A stretch of DNA of 64,000 nt from Chitinophaga sp. YR627 (lineage in GTDB: Bacteria > Bacteroidota > Bacteroidia > Chitinophagales > Chitinophagaceae). Every line of letters begins with the position of its first letter. Within the stretch, counting starts at the first letter, position 1. Positions 53,722 through 61,314 of this stretch are shown here, in pieces. Where the stretch lies: NCBI RefSeq assembly GCF_900114995.1, contig NZ_FOUX01000002.1:1550001-1614000 (forward strand), written 5' to 3'. Made by a program: the position numbers and the translations under genes. The notes beneath the pieces were generated by a model. The model worked only from the letters and a program-made list of their open reading frames with translations. It was not told the DNA's origin and did not search any database.

Positions 53722-55134
53722 TTATTCTCCCCAAACGGTATGGAAACTACCAGGTATATCTATACGCTGATAGGTATGTGCACCGAAGTAATCGCGTTGT
53801 GCCTGTACCAGGTTGGTCGGCATACGCTCTGTGCGGTAAGCGTCGAAGTAAGCCAGTGCTGACATGGTGCCTGCTGCGATGGCGCCTGTCTGTGCAGCCT
53901 GTGCTACTACGGCACGTGTGTTGGCGATTGCGCCTTCCACGAGGGCTGCAATGTTCTTGTCCAGTAAGATATTAGGTAATTCCGGAGCAGCTTTGTAAGC
54001 CTGTGTGTATACTTCCAGGAGGGTAGAACGGATGATACAACCGCCTCTCCATACTTTTACTGCTTCTGGTAAAGGAATTTCCATTTGCAGTTCTTTGGAT
54101 GCCTGGTGCAGCATCGCCAGACCCTGTGCATAGCTGATGATGATACCGAAATGTAATGCATCATGCACCTGTTTGATCCAGGTTTCTACCGGTACATTGA
54201 GTTTTGCATCCGGTGTCTTGTATAAAGCAGCCGCCTGAACGCGTTCTTCTTTATAACCGGATACGGTACGCAGTGCAACTGCTGTATCGATCACCGGAAT
54301 AGCTACCGGCAGATCCATTGCATCCTGGGAAGTCCATTTACCGGTACCTTTTGAACCTGCTTTATCAGAGATCACATCTACCAGTCTTGCGCTGGTTTTG
54401 TCATCTTTCTGCAGGAAGATATCCGCTGTGATCTCAATCAGGAAAGATTGCAGATCACCTTCATTCCAGGTTTTAAATATCTGGTGCAGTTGATCGTTAT
54501 CCAGTCCTGCCTGCTTCAGCAATGCATATGCTTCGCTGATCAGCTGCATGATGGAATACTCGATGCCATTGTGCACCATTTTAACGTAATGACCAGCACC
54601 TTCCCTACCGAGGTAGGCAACGCATGGTTCACCATTTACCTTTGCAGAAATTGCTTCCAGCATTGGTCTTACTTTTTCATAAGCTTCCTTATCGCCACCT
54701 GGCATGATGCTAGGTCCCGTACGGGCGCCTTTCTCACCGCCTGATACGCCGATGCCCATGAAATGAATACCTTTTTCGCGCAGGTATTTTACTCTGCGTA
54801 ATGTATCTGTATAATGTGAGTTACCACCGTCGATCACAACATCACCTTTTTCCAGTAGTGGGATCAGTGATTCGATCACATCATCCACCGGCTGGCCGGC
54901 CGGTACCAACATCATCAGCTTGCGCGGACGCTCCAGTAACTGTACCATGGTTGCCAGTTCTGCCACTCCCTTTACAGTAGTGCCAGCTGTAGCAGCCGAT
55001 TCCAGAGCCCCGGTCTTGGTACTATCTTTATCAAAACCAATAACGGAAAAACCATGATCAGCCATGTTCAGTAATAGGTTACGCCCCATTACGCCCAGAC
55101 CAATCATGCCAAAATCGAATACGCTTTGTGCCAT
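53722..55134 (-). CDS. gnd: 6-phosphogluconate dehydrogenase, decarboxylating
   Basis: 470 residues, the size of the long dimeric form. GLGVMGRNLLLNMADHGFSV binds NADP+, IGVSGGEKGARTGPSIMPGG is the substrate signature, and GHYVKMVHNGIEYSIMQLI contains the catalytic Lys. The C-terminal ANLVQAQRDYFGAHTY-like tail is present. It gives ribulose 5-phosphate, CO2 and NADPH. It is the first gene of the oxidative pentose phosphate operon; its promoter lies in 55135-55313. Confidence 0.95.
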   Translation of the reverse strand: MAQSVFDFGMIGLGVMGRNLLLNMADHGFSVIGFDKDSTKTGALESAATAGTTVKGVAELATMVQLLERPRKLMMLVPAGQPVDDVIESLIPLLEKGDVVIDGGNSHYTDTLRRVKYLREKGIHFMGIGVSGGEKGARTGPSIMPGGDKEAYEKVRPMLEAISAKVNGEPCVAYLGREGAGHYVKMVHNGIEYSIMQLISEAYALLKQAGLDNDQLHQIFKTWNEGDLQSFLIEITADIFLQKDDKTSARLVDVISDKAGSKGTGKWTSQDAMDLPVAIPVIDTAVALRTVSGYKEERVQAAALYKTPDAKLNVPVETWIKQVHDALHFGIIISYAQGLAMLHQASKELQMEIPLPEAVKVWRGGCIIRSTLLEVYTQAYKAAPELPNILLDKNIAALVEGAIANTRAVVAQAAQTGAIAAGTMSALAYFDAYRTERMPTNLVQAQRDYFGAHTYQRIDIPGSFHTVWGE

Positions 55135-55313
55135 AAATTATCGTGTAAGTGCCTAAAAGAATGAAGTAAAAGTACGAATTATCAATTACCAATTGCAAAT
55201 ACTATTACCGGTCCTGACAAAACTATGAACATCCTATGTTAATTGCCGCCATTTGTACATTAGAATCCGCGATAAATGCAATGTTTGGGCGACTCTTAAA
55301 TTTTCCTTAAATC

Positions 55314-56015
55314 TTACCATCCCAGGTACACCATTCCGATGCCGCATATGAGGATGGTCAGGCCTCCAAGGGCATGTACATAACGCTCCAAACGACTGGT
55401 TTTCAATACAGAAAACCCATAATAACCCAACAACACCATCCCTGTCATCGTCAGCAGTGTAAACAACGTAAAACTCACTATCAGCAGGGTCATACCGTAT
55501 GTGGAATGCTGTGCCGCCGGGTAGGTCAGCAACGGGATCAATGGTTCACAGGGTCCTAACCCGAAAATGATCAGCATTACCCAGGGGGTGACTTTCATTC
55601 TCTCCTGTGGATAAACAATCTCCCCGTGTTTATGTTCATACACGTAGATCTCTCCATTGTCATACACGTCAAAATGTTTATGCACTTTATTGCTCCAGGC
55701 CCGTTTCAGTCCCCAGATCGTATATAATAATCCGAAGGTCAGCAGGGCCCATCCCGCCAGTCCTCCCCGCAGGTCTTCCACACCGCTGATCCTGGACAGA
55801 GACCAGCCCAGTCCAATACCCAGCAATCCAAGCAATACAGAGCTCCCCACATGCGCAATACCGCACAGTAAGGTCCAGGCCACCGTCTTCCCTATCTTCC
55901 AGCCTCTTACCCTGCTCAGGGCAATAAAGGGGATATAGTGATCGGGTCCCGTCACCGTGTGCAGACAGCTGATCGTAATCGCTGTCAGTATCAAGACCTG
56001 CAATTCTGTATCCAT
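55314..56015 (-). CDS. Urease-linked nickel/cobalt permease (UreH/TauE-like)
   Basis: 233 residues, about six membrane spans. HTVTGPDHYIPFIALSRVRG carries the HxxxxDH-like nickel-permease signature near the N-terminus. A histidine-rich cytoplasmic loop HKHFDVYDNGEIYVYEHKHG follows, then IIFGLGPCEPLIPLLTYPAA. It is last in the urease operon, 12 bp after ureD, so it most likely imports or handles nickel for the urease metallocentre. It is UreH/HupE-like in context; the exact metal is inference. Confidence 0.82.
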   Translation of the reverse strand: MDTELQVLILTAITISCLHTVTGPDHYIPFIALSRVRGWKIGKTVAWTLLCGIAHVGSSVLLGLLGIGLGWSLSRISGVEDLRGGLAGWALLTFGLLYTIWGLKRAWSNKVHKHFDVYDNGEIYVYEHKHGEIVYPQERMKVTPWVMLIIFGLGPCEPLIPLLTYPAAQHSTYGMTLLIVSFTLFTLLTMTGMVLLGYYGFSVLKTSRLERYVHALGGLTILICGIGMVYLGW

Positions 56016-56027
56016 ACACCCCTGATT

Positions 56028-56810
56028 TTAGAGTTTTCTTTCTGCGCCTGTCAACAGGGCTATCTTTTTAAATAGCGCGTATAACTGTTCTCCGCCCTGC
56101 CCCAGCACCCGCAACAGCAAAGCACCTGAGGCTGTGCGAGATACACCGGCGGTAATGTCTTTTTCTGCTGACAGACATTCGTGTATCACGTCTCCCATCG
56201 CTGTCATATCCTGTTGTTTATCATACCATAACAGGGACGCCTGATGCGAATATGTTTCCCATTGGCCTGTATTGACCGGTGATATAACAGCCGGTTCCAA
56301 CACCGTTACATCCCTGAATAATAAACGCTTATCCTGCCACAGTTCCAGTGTATTCCGGTAGTAACGGCAACGGAACACTTCTCCGCTCAGCTTTCTTCCG
56401 CAGGTAATGATCTCTCCCCATAATAACCGGCAATTGTCTTCCATTTCGATACGGCTGATACTATCAAATACAGAGTCCTCATGCGGCACTGAAGGATGCG
56501 GCAGATAATACAGACTACTGCCTTCCGCCATCTTTACCAGTAAACGCTGTCTGGCGCCATGCTGCATGTTAAAGATCCGTTGATACGCCTGCGTATACAG
56601 GTGTACAGAAGTATCCTTTTCCAGGCTGATGGAGATCTGGTAAAAATCTCCATCCAGTATACCCGGCGAAGCCGTCATCATGGTCAGATGCAGATCGCCT
56701 TTCCTGCTACCACTAATATCCGCCACTTTAAATGGCCGGGTAAAATAACAGTGTTGCAGATAGGTATGCGTTCCTCTGGCAGCAGCCCTGATATCCAGTT
56801 CACTGGTCAT
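56028..56810 (-). CDS. ureD: Urease accessory protein UreD
   Basis: 260 residues, consistent with UreD (about 270). Family segments include QHCYFTRPFKVADIS near the N-terminus and EIITCGRKLSGEVFRCRYYR in the middle. UreD docks on the urease apoenzyme and with UreF and UreG forms the nickel-insertion complex. Its start overlaps the end of ureG by 4 bp (ATGA), showing translational coupling. Sequence conservation is low in this family, but the position in the operon makes the call firm. Confidence 0.9.
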   Translation of the reverse strand: MTSELDIRAAARGTHTYLQHCYFTRPFKVADISGSRKGDLHLTMMTASPGILDGDFYQISISLEKDTSVHLYTQAYQRIFNMQHGARQRLLVKMAEGSSLYYLPHPSVPHEDSVFDSISRIEMEDNCRLLWGEIITCGRKLSGEVFRCRYYRNTLELWQDKRLLFRDVTVLEPAVISPVNTGQWETYSHQASLLWYDKQQDMTAMGDVIHECLSAEKDITAGVSRTASGALLLRVLGQGGEQLYALFKKIALLTGAERKL

Positions 56811-57445
56811 TGCAGCAATGCCGGCTCCTCCACGGCTTCCAGTAACGCATACTTTCTGATCCAGCCGATGACGGTATCCAGTCCGTCCAGCGTCATCAGG
56901 TTAGTGAATACAAAAGGTCTGCCCTGGCGCATTTTACGGGCATCCCGCTCCATTACTTCCAGACTCGCTCCTACATAAGGCGCCAGGTCTATCTTGTTGA
57001 TCACCAGCAGGTCTGAACGGGTGATACCTGGTCCGCCTTTACGGGGTATTTTATCGCCTTCCGCGACGTCAATGACAAAGATGGTCACATCTGCCAGATC
57101 GGGGCTGAAAGTGGCGGAAAGGTTATCTCCACCGCTTTCAATGAATATGATCTCCACATCCGGAAAACGGGTAGCTATTTCTTCTACGGCTTCCAGGTTC
57201 ATACTGGCATCTTCCCGGATAGCGGTATGCGGACAACCGCCTGTTTCCACACCAATAATCCTTTCGGCTGGCAACAGGCTATTGGTCACCAGGAATTCAG
57301 CATCTTCTTTTGTGTAGATATCGTTGGTGATCACCGCCAGACTATACTGCTGATGCAATTGTCTGGACAGTCTTTCTATCAATGCGGTTTTTCCTGCACC
57401 CACAGGGCCGGCTACGCCTATCTTGATATATCTGCGTGCTTCCAT
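56807..57445 (-). CDS. ureG: Urease accessory GTPase UreG
   Basis: 212 residues. The P-loop GVAGPVGAGKTALIERL is at the N-terminus, GCPHTAIREDASMNLEAVE contains the metal-binding Cys-Pro-His, ESGGDNLSATFSPDLADV is the family signature and VINKIDLAPYVGASL the base-recognition motif. It hydrolyses GTP to deliver nickel to urease through UreF and UreD. It is 57 bp from ureF and overlaps ureD. Confidence 0.96.
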   Translation of the reverse strand: MEARRYIKIGVAGPVGAGKTALIERLSRQLHQQYSLAVITNDIYTKEDAEFLVTNSLLPAERIIGVETGGCPHTAIREDASMNLEAVEEIATRFPDVEIIFIESGGDNLSATFSPDLADVTIFVIDVAEGDKIPRKGGPGITRSDLLVINKIDLAPYVGASLEVMERDARKMRQGRPFVFTNLMTLDGLDTVIGWIRKYALLEAVEEPALLQ

Positions 57446-57502
57446 TGTCGCAACTGTTTACAAAATGAAAATATACGGTACGCGCGTACATACGCGCCGT
57501 GC

Positions 57503-58189
57503 TTAAGACATGTACAATCTCGAATACAAACGTTCATGCTGCATACTTCTGATATCAAATCCGAAGCTGCAACGTCCTGCCATATCACGGGGTATCTCCA
57601 GTGTACGCGCAACCAGCGCCGGCAACTCCGGCAACAGTTCAAAAAGGATCTGTTGCCCCTGCTGCTGACCCAGCGGAATCAGCTTTACACTGTTAGTTAC
57701 CATACCGGTGGCAGCATTGTAATAAAAGGCGGTTAGCGCCTCTTCCAGTGGAATACCGGATAAAGCGGCATACACACCAAATACCAGACAGTAATGCCCA
57801 AGTGCTTCTCCTGCTTTTATCTGCTCCCGGTAGCATTCACCGGTAGCATGTACGACCAGTGGAGATAACAACTTTAACAGCCGGACGCCCAGTTTCTGAC
57901 TGGCCATCCGCAACTCCTGTGGCGCTTTTAAGGCAGTGCATTCCTGATCCAGTGCCACGATGGCGGCAATATCTCCCTCCATTGCAGCACGATAAGCCAG
58001 TACGGCAAATAAGGCGTCGTTATAAGGCAGATTATGTTCCAGCATATTACGGATAAAAGCAGCTGCGCCCGGACCGTCTTTGACAAGTCCCTGTTGCACA
58101 TAGGTTTCCAGTCCGCCGGAATGCGTATACGCCCCTATCGGCAAAGTAGGATCGCTTAAATGTAAAAGGTATGGTAACCAGGTGTGCAT
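57503..58189 (-). CDS. ureF: Urease accessory protein UreF
   Basis: 228 residues, all-helical. LPYLLHLSDPTLPIGAYTHS with SGGLETYVQQG is the family N-terminus. It bridges UreD and UreG in the activation complex and gates GTP hydrolysis. It starts 6 bp after ureE. The family is divergent, but the N-terminal PxGxYxHSxGLE pattern is clear. Confidence 0.93.
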   Translation of the reverse strand: MHTWLPYLLHLSDPTLPIGAYTHSGGLETYVQQGLVKDGPGAAAFIRNMLEHNLPYNDALFAVLAYRAAMEGDIAAIVALDQECTALKAPQELRMASQKLGVRLLKLLSPLVVHATGECYREQIKAGEALGHYCLVFGVYAALSGIPLEEALTAFYYNAATGMVTNSVKLIPLGQQQGQQILFELLPELPALVARTLEIPRDMAGRCSFGFDIRSMQHERLYSRLYMS

Positions 58190-58195
58190 AATGGG

Positions 58196-58699
58196 CTATT
58201 TTCCTGCCAGCTGCATGATCTTACTGAAGAGGGAGCCGGAGCTGCCATGTTCATGCGGAATGACGTTGCTTCTGAGCATATTGGTCAGTGTCCGGAGTTC
58301 TTTTGCCGGTGAATATCCTTTTGCTTCCAGCCAGCGGAATAAAGGTTCTTCAAATGGCACCAGCACCTCATTTCCATCCAGGAAAAGTGGCAGGTGTTTA
58401 TTCCCGATCTCATAACAGATCGTCGCCATATCCGTCATCGTTGCCGGTCGCAGCACAATGGCCTGTGCCGGCAGAATGCTGACCACAATGGCTTTTTTAT
58501 CATCCATCCACACAATATCCCCCTGTTGCAGCATAGGTGATTCCCGCATAAAACGTAGCGCCACTTCCTGTCCTCCAAGTGTATAGCGGCGCAATACGCG
58601 TTTCCCTGTTTCAAACCATTCCAGCTGCAACGGATCAGTGATCCGGGGTTCTGTCGGACAGGTAACGATATTGCCTTCTATTTTTTCTATAATGATCAT
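58196..58699 (-). CDS. ureE: Urease accessory nickel chaperone UreE
   Basis: 167 residues. The N-terminal peptide-binding domain includes LEWFETGKRVLRRYTLGGQE, and the C-terminal metal-binding domain CYEIGNKHLPLFLDGNEVLV. The tail has only NVIPHEHG and lacks the long histidine-rich end of Klebsiella UreE, so it should bind few nickel ions at the dimer interface. It lies 8 bp after ureC. Confidence 0.94.
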   Translation of the reverse strand: MIIIEKIEGNIVTCPTEPRITDPLQLEWFETGKRVLRRYTLGGQEVALRFMRESPMLQQGDIVWMDDKKAIVVSILPAQAIVLRPATMTDMATICYEIGNKHLPLFLDGNEVLVPFEEPLFRWLEAKGYSPAKELRTLTNMLRSNVIPHEHGSSGSLFSKIMQLAGK

Positions 58700-58707
58700 A
58701 GCTGTAT

Positions 58708-60429
58708 TTAAAACAGGAAATAACGTTGCGCCAGTGGCAAAACCGTTGCCGGTTCACAGGTCAGTACCTGACCATCCACTGTCACTTCGTAGGTTTCCGG
58801 ATTGACAGTTATTTCGGGTGTACTGTCGTTATGCACCATGTCTTTCTTACCAATATTGCGGCAGTTCTTTACAGGCAATATGATCTTCTGTAATCCATAT
58901 TCCTGCGCGATATTCTTTCCTGCTGCCGCCTGTGAAACAAAAGTCACACAGGTCTTATGCAAAGCCCCGCCGAAGGCGCCAAACATCTCCCGGTACATGA
59001 CAGGTTGCGGCGTCGGAATAGAAGCATTCGGATCACCCATACGACTGCAGATGATCATGCCTCCCTTGATGATCATTTCCGGCTTGGCGCCGAATAAGGC
59101 GGGCTTCCACAATACGATATCCGCCAGTTTACCGGGTTCCAGTGAACCGACGTGAGTGGCAATACCATGCGTAATAGCCGGATTGATAGTATATTTCGCT
59201 ACGTATCGTTTTGCACGGAAGTTATCGTGCTGTTTTCCCTCATCTTCTTTCAGTGCCCCTCTTTGTTTCTTCATCTTATCTGCCGTCTGCCAGGTACGGA
59301 TGATCACCTCTCCCACACGTCCCATCGCCTGAGAGTCAGAGCTCATCATACTGAATACCCCCATATCATGCAGAATATCCTCTGCAGCGATCGTCTCCGG
59401 ACGGATACGGGAATCTGCAAAGGCCACATCTTCCGGTACGCTTTTATCCAGGTGATGACAGACCATCAGCATATCCAGGTGTTCATCGATGGTATTGACG
59501 GTATAAGGTCTGGTCGGATTAGTAGAGGAAGGCAGGATATTAGGGTACATGGCCGCCTTGATAATATCAGGGGCATGTCCGCCACCGGCGCCTTCTGTGT
59601 GATAAGTATGGATCACTCTGCCGTCAATGGCTTTGATGGTATCTTCCAGGAAACCGGATTCATTCAGGGTGTCTGTATGGATCGCGATCTGTACATCGTA
59701 TTTATCAGCTGCTTTAAGGGAGGCATTGATCACTGCCGGAGAAGATCCCCAGTCCTCATGTATTTTAAGCCCCAGTGCCCCCGCTTCAATCTGTTCCCAC
59801 AAGGGGGCATCGGTTGCGCAATTCCCTTTTCCAAGGAATCCCAGGTTCATGGGGAAAGCATCCGCAGACTGCAACATCTTCCGGATGAACCATTTACCGG
59901 GTGTGACGGTAGTGGCATTTGTACCATCCGCCGGTCCGGTACCGCCGCCAATCATGGTCGTGATACCGCTGTGAAGGGCATGGGTGATCTGCTGCGGACT
60001 GATAAAGTGAATATGTGTATCGATACCGCCGGCAGTAGCGATCAGACCAGCGCCACCGTGTACTTCTGTACTGGCGCCGATGATCATATCAGGGTCTACG
60101 CCGTCCATGGTATCAGGATTACCGGCCTTACCGATCTTTACGATACGACCGTCTTTGATACCGATATCTGCTTTTACGATCCCCCAGTGGTCAATGATCA
60201 TGACACTGGTGATCACCATATCCAGTACCCCCTGTTCACGGGTGGCTGTAGACGACTGGGCCATCCCGTCACGGATGGTCTTTCCGCCGCCAAATTTCGC
60301 CTCATCACCGTATACGGTATGATCGTGCTCTATTTCAATGATGATGTCCGTATCGCCCAGGCGTACCTTATCGCCTGTCGTCGGACCATACATGGCCGCA
60401 TAGCGGTCGCGGTTTATTTTAAGACTCAT
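58708..60429 (-). CDS. ureC: Urease subunit alpha (catalytic)
   Basis: 573 residues, normal length (about 567-570). The nickel ligands are in GGIDTHIHFISPQQ and VCHHLDKSVPEDVAFADSRI, the bridging carbamylated lysine in ALGLKIHEDWGSSPA, and the active-site loop in MMSSDSQAMGRVGE. All key residues look intact. It hydrolyses urea to ammonia and carbamate in the cytoplasm. The start overlaps the ureB stop by 4 bp. This is a strong call, together with all accessory genes in order ureABCEFGD. Confidence 0.98.
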   Translation of the reverse strand: MSLKINRDRYAAMYGPTTGDKVRLGDTDIIIEIEHDHTVYGDEAKFGGGKTIRDGMAQSSTATREQGVLDMVITSVMIIDHWGIVKADIGIKDGRIVKIGKAGNPDTMDGVDPDMIIGASTEVHGGAGLIATAGGIDTHIHFISPQQITHALHSGITTMIGGGTGPADGTNATTVTPGKWFIRKMLQSADAFPMNLGFLGKGNCATDAPLWEQIEAGALGLKIHEDWGSSPAVINASLKAADKYDVQIAIHTDTLNESGFLEDTIKAIDGRVIHTYHTEGAGGGHAPDIIKAAMYPNILPSSTNPTRPYTVNTIDEHLDMLMVCHHLDKSVPEDVAFADSRIRPETIAAEDILHDMGVFSMMSSDSQAMGRVGEVIIRTWQTADKMKKQRGALKEDEGKQHDNFRAKRYVAKYTINPAITHGIATHVGSLEPGKLADIVLWKPALFGAKPEMIIKGGMIICSRMGDPNASIPTPQPVMYREMFGAFGGALHKTCVTFVSQAAAGKNIAQEYGLQKIILPVKNCRNIGKKDMVHNDSTPEITVNPETYEVTVDGQVLTCEPATVLPLAQRYFLF

Positions 60430-60806
60430 TCCGGCTGATGTTTAAATTGTTGCTGTGCTACCTGTTGCATGGCTTTTTCGCGGGCTTCATCACCCACGGT
60501 AGTCCCATTGACCAGGTTATTCATCCCATATGCATGGCGACGACCGCCGAGGGTGACCAGTTCCACTGTCTTTTCCTCTCCCGGTTCAAAGCGCACGGCC
60601 GTACCGGCGGCAATGTTCAGCCGCATACCAAAAGCGGTTTCCCTGTTGAAGGAAAGCATCCTGTTCACTTCGAAGAAATGGCAATGAGAGCCGATCTGCA
60701 CAGGCCTGTCGCCGGTATTGACTACACGGACGGAGGCCACATTGCGGCCGCTGTTGGCGTCTATAACGCCGGGCGCTATAAAGTATTCACCTGGTATCAT
60801 ACGCAA
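60426..60806 (-). CDS. ureB: Urease subunit beta
   Basis: 126 residues. MIPGEYFIAPGVIDANSGRN, VRVVNTGDRPVQIGSHCHFF, EVNRMLSFNR and the later FEPGEEKTVELVTLGGRRHA follow the beta-subunit pattern closely. A short C-terminal extension (about 20 residues) is present. It assembles with UreA and UreC in the trimeric enzyme. Separate ureA and ureB genes are the usual bacterial arrangement (unlike Helicobacter). Confidence 0.97.
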   Translation of the reverse strand: MRMIPGEYFIAPGVIDANSGRNVASVRVVNTGDRPVQIGSHCHFFEVNRMLSFNRETAFGMRLNIAAGTAVRFEPGEEKTVELVTLGGRRHAYGMNNLVNGTTVGDEAREKAMQQVAQQQFKHQPE

Positions 60807-60842
60807 GCAATAAAGAGTTAGATATTGGTTGATGAGGGCGTT

Positions 60843-61145
60843 TTATCTGATGGGATGGTGTACTGTTACCAGTTTTGAACCATCCGGAAAAGTAGCTTCT
60901 ATCTGAATTTCGTCGATCATTTCAGGAATACCTTCCATCACATCTTCTCTGGTCAGTATGGTAGCGCCATACTGCATCAGTTGTGCGACTGTCTGTCCGT
61001 CCCGTGCAGCTTCCTGCAGACGGCTGCTGATCAGCGCAATTGCTTCCGGATAATTCAGTTTGAGTCCCCTGGCCTTTCTCTTCTCAGCAAGTTCTCCTGC
61101 CAGGTATAACAATAGTTTTTCAGTTTCCCTTGCCGTTAAATGCAT
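60843..61145 (-). CDS. ureA: Urease subunit gamma
   Basis: 100 residues, the standard size. HLTARETEKLLLYLAGELAE at the start, ARGLKLNYPEAIALISS and the C-terminal IQIEATFPDGSKLVTVHHPI are diagnostic. It is the first gene of the urease operon; the promoter should lie in 61146-61257, where a TGCGT-N6-ACGCA palindrome occurs at 61227-61242. Confidence 0.97.
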   Translation of the reverse strand: MHLTARETEKLLLYLAGELAEKRKARGLKLNYPEAIALISSRLQEAARDGQTVAQLMQYGATILTREDVMEGIPEMIDEIQIEATFPDGSKLVTVHHPIR

Positions 61146-61226
61146 AGTGATGTTGGTTTAAATAGTGCCTTAGCTTTCCTGACATGTTGAAGGGAATGGG
61201 TTAATAAAATATTCAGTGATCTTCCC

Positions 61227-61242
61227 TGCGTTAATTTACGCA
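61227..61242. promoter_or_regulatory. Possible operator upstream of the urease operon
   Basis: TGCGTTAATTTACGCA has two 5-bp inverted half-sites separated by 6 bp, the geometry of a CRP/FNR-type or similar dimeric site. It is 82-97 bp upstream of the ureA start. The binding factor is unknown and the site may be chance. Confidence 0.3.
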
Positions 61243-61255
61243 AAAAATGCAGAAT

Positions 61256-61290
61256 GTAAAACGCTCAATGCAATGCATTGAGCGTTTATG
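61256..61290 (-). terminator. Terminator of ppc
   Basis: A perfect 13-bp stem (61259-61271 with 61275-61287, loop AAT) lies 28 nt beyond the ppc stop and is followed on the minus strand by TTTTACATTCTGCATTTTTT. Confidence 0.82.
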
Positions 61291-61314
61291 TATGACAAGT
61301 GTGTAATAAGCGGA

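Noticed and set aside
59152..60438. 428-codon plus-strand ORF
   Set aside because: It is the complement of ureC, a very firm gene; the antisense frame is open because of codon bias and has no domain.
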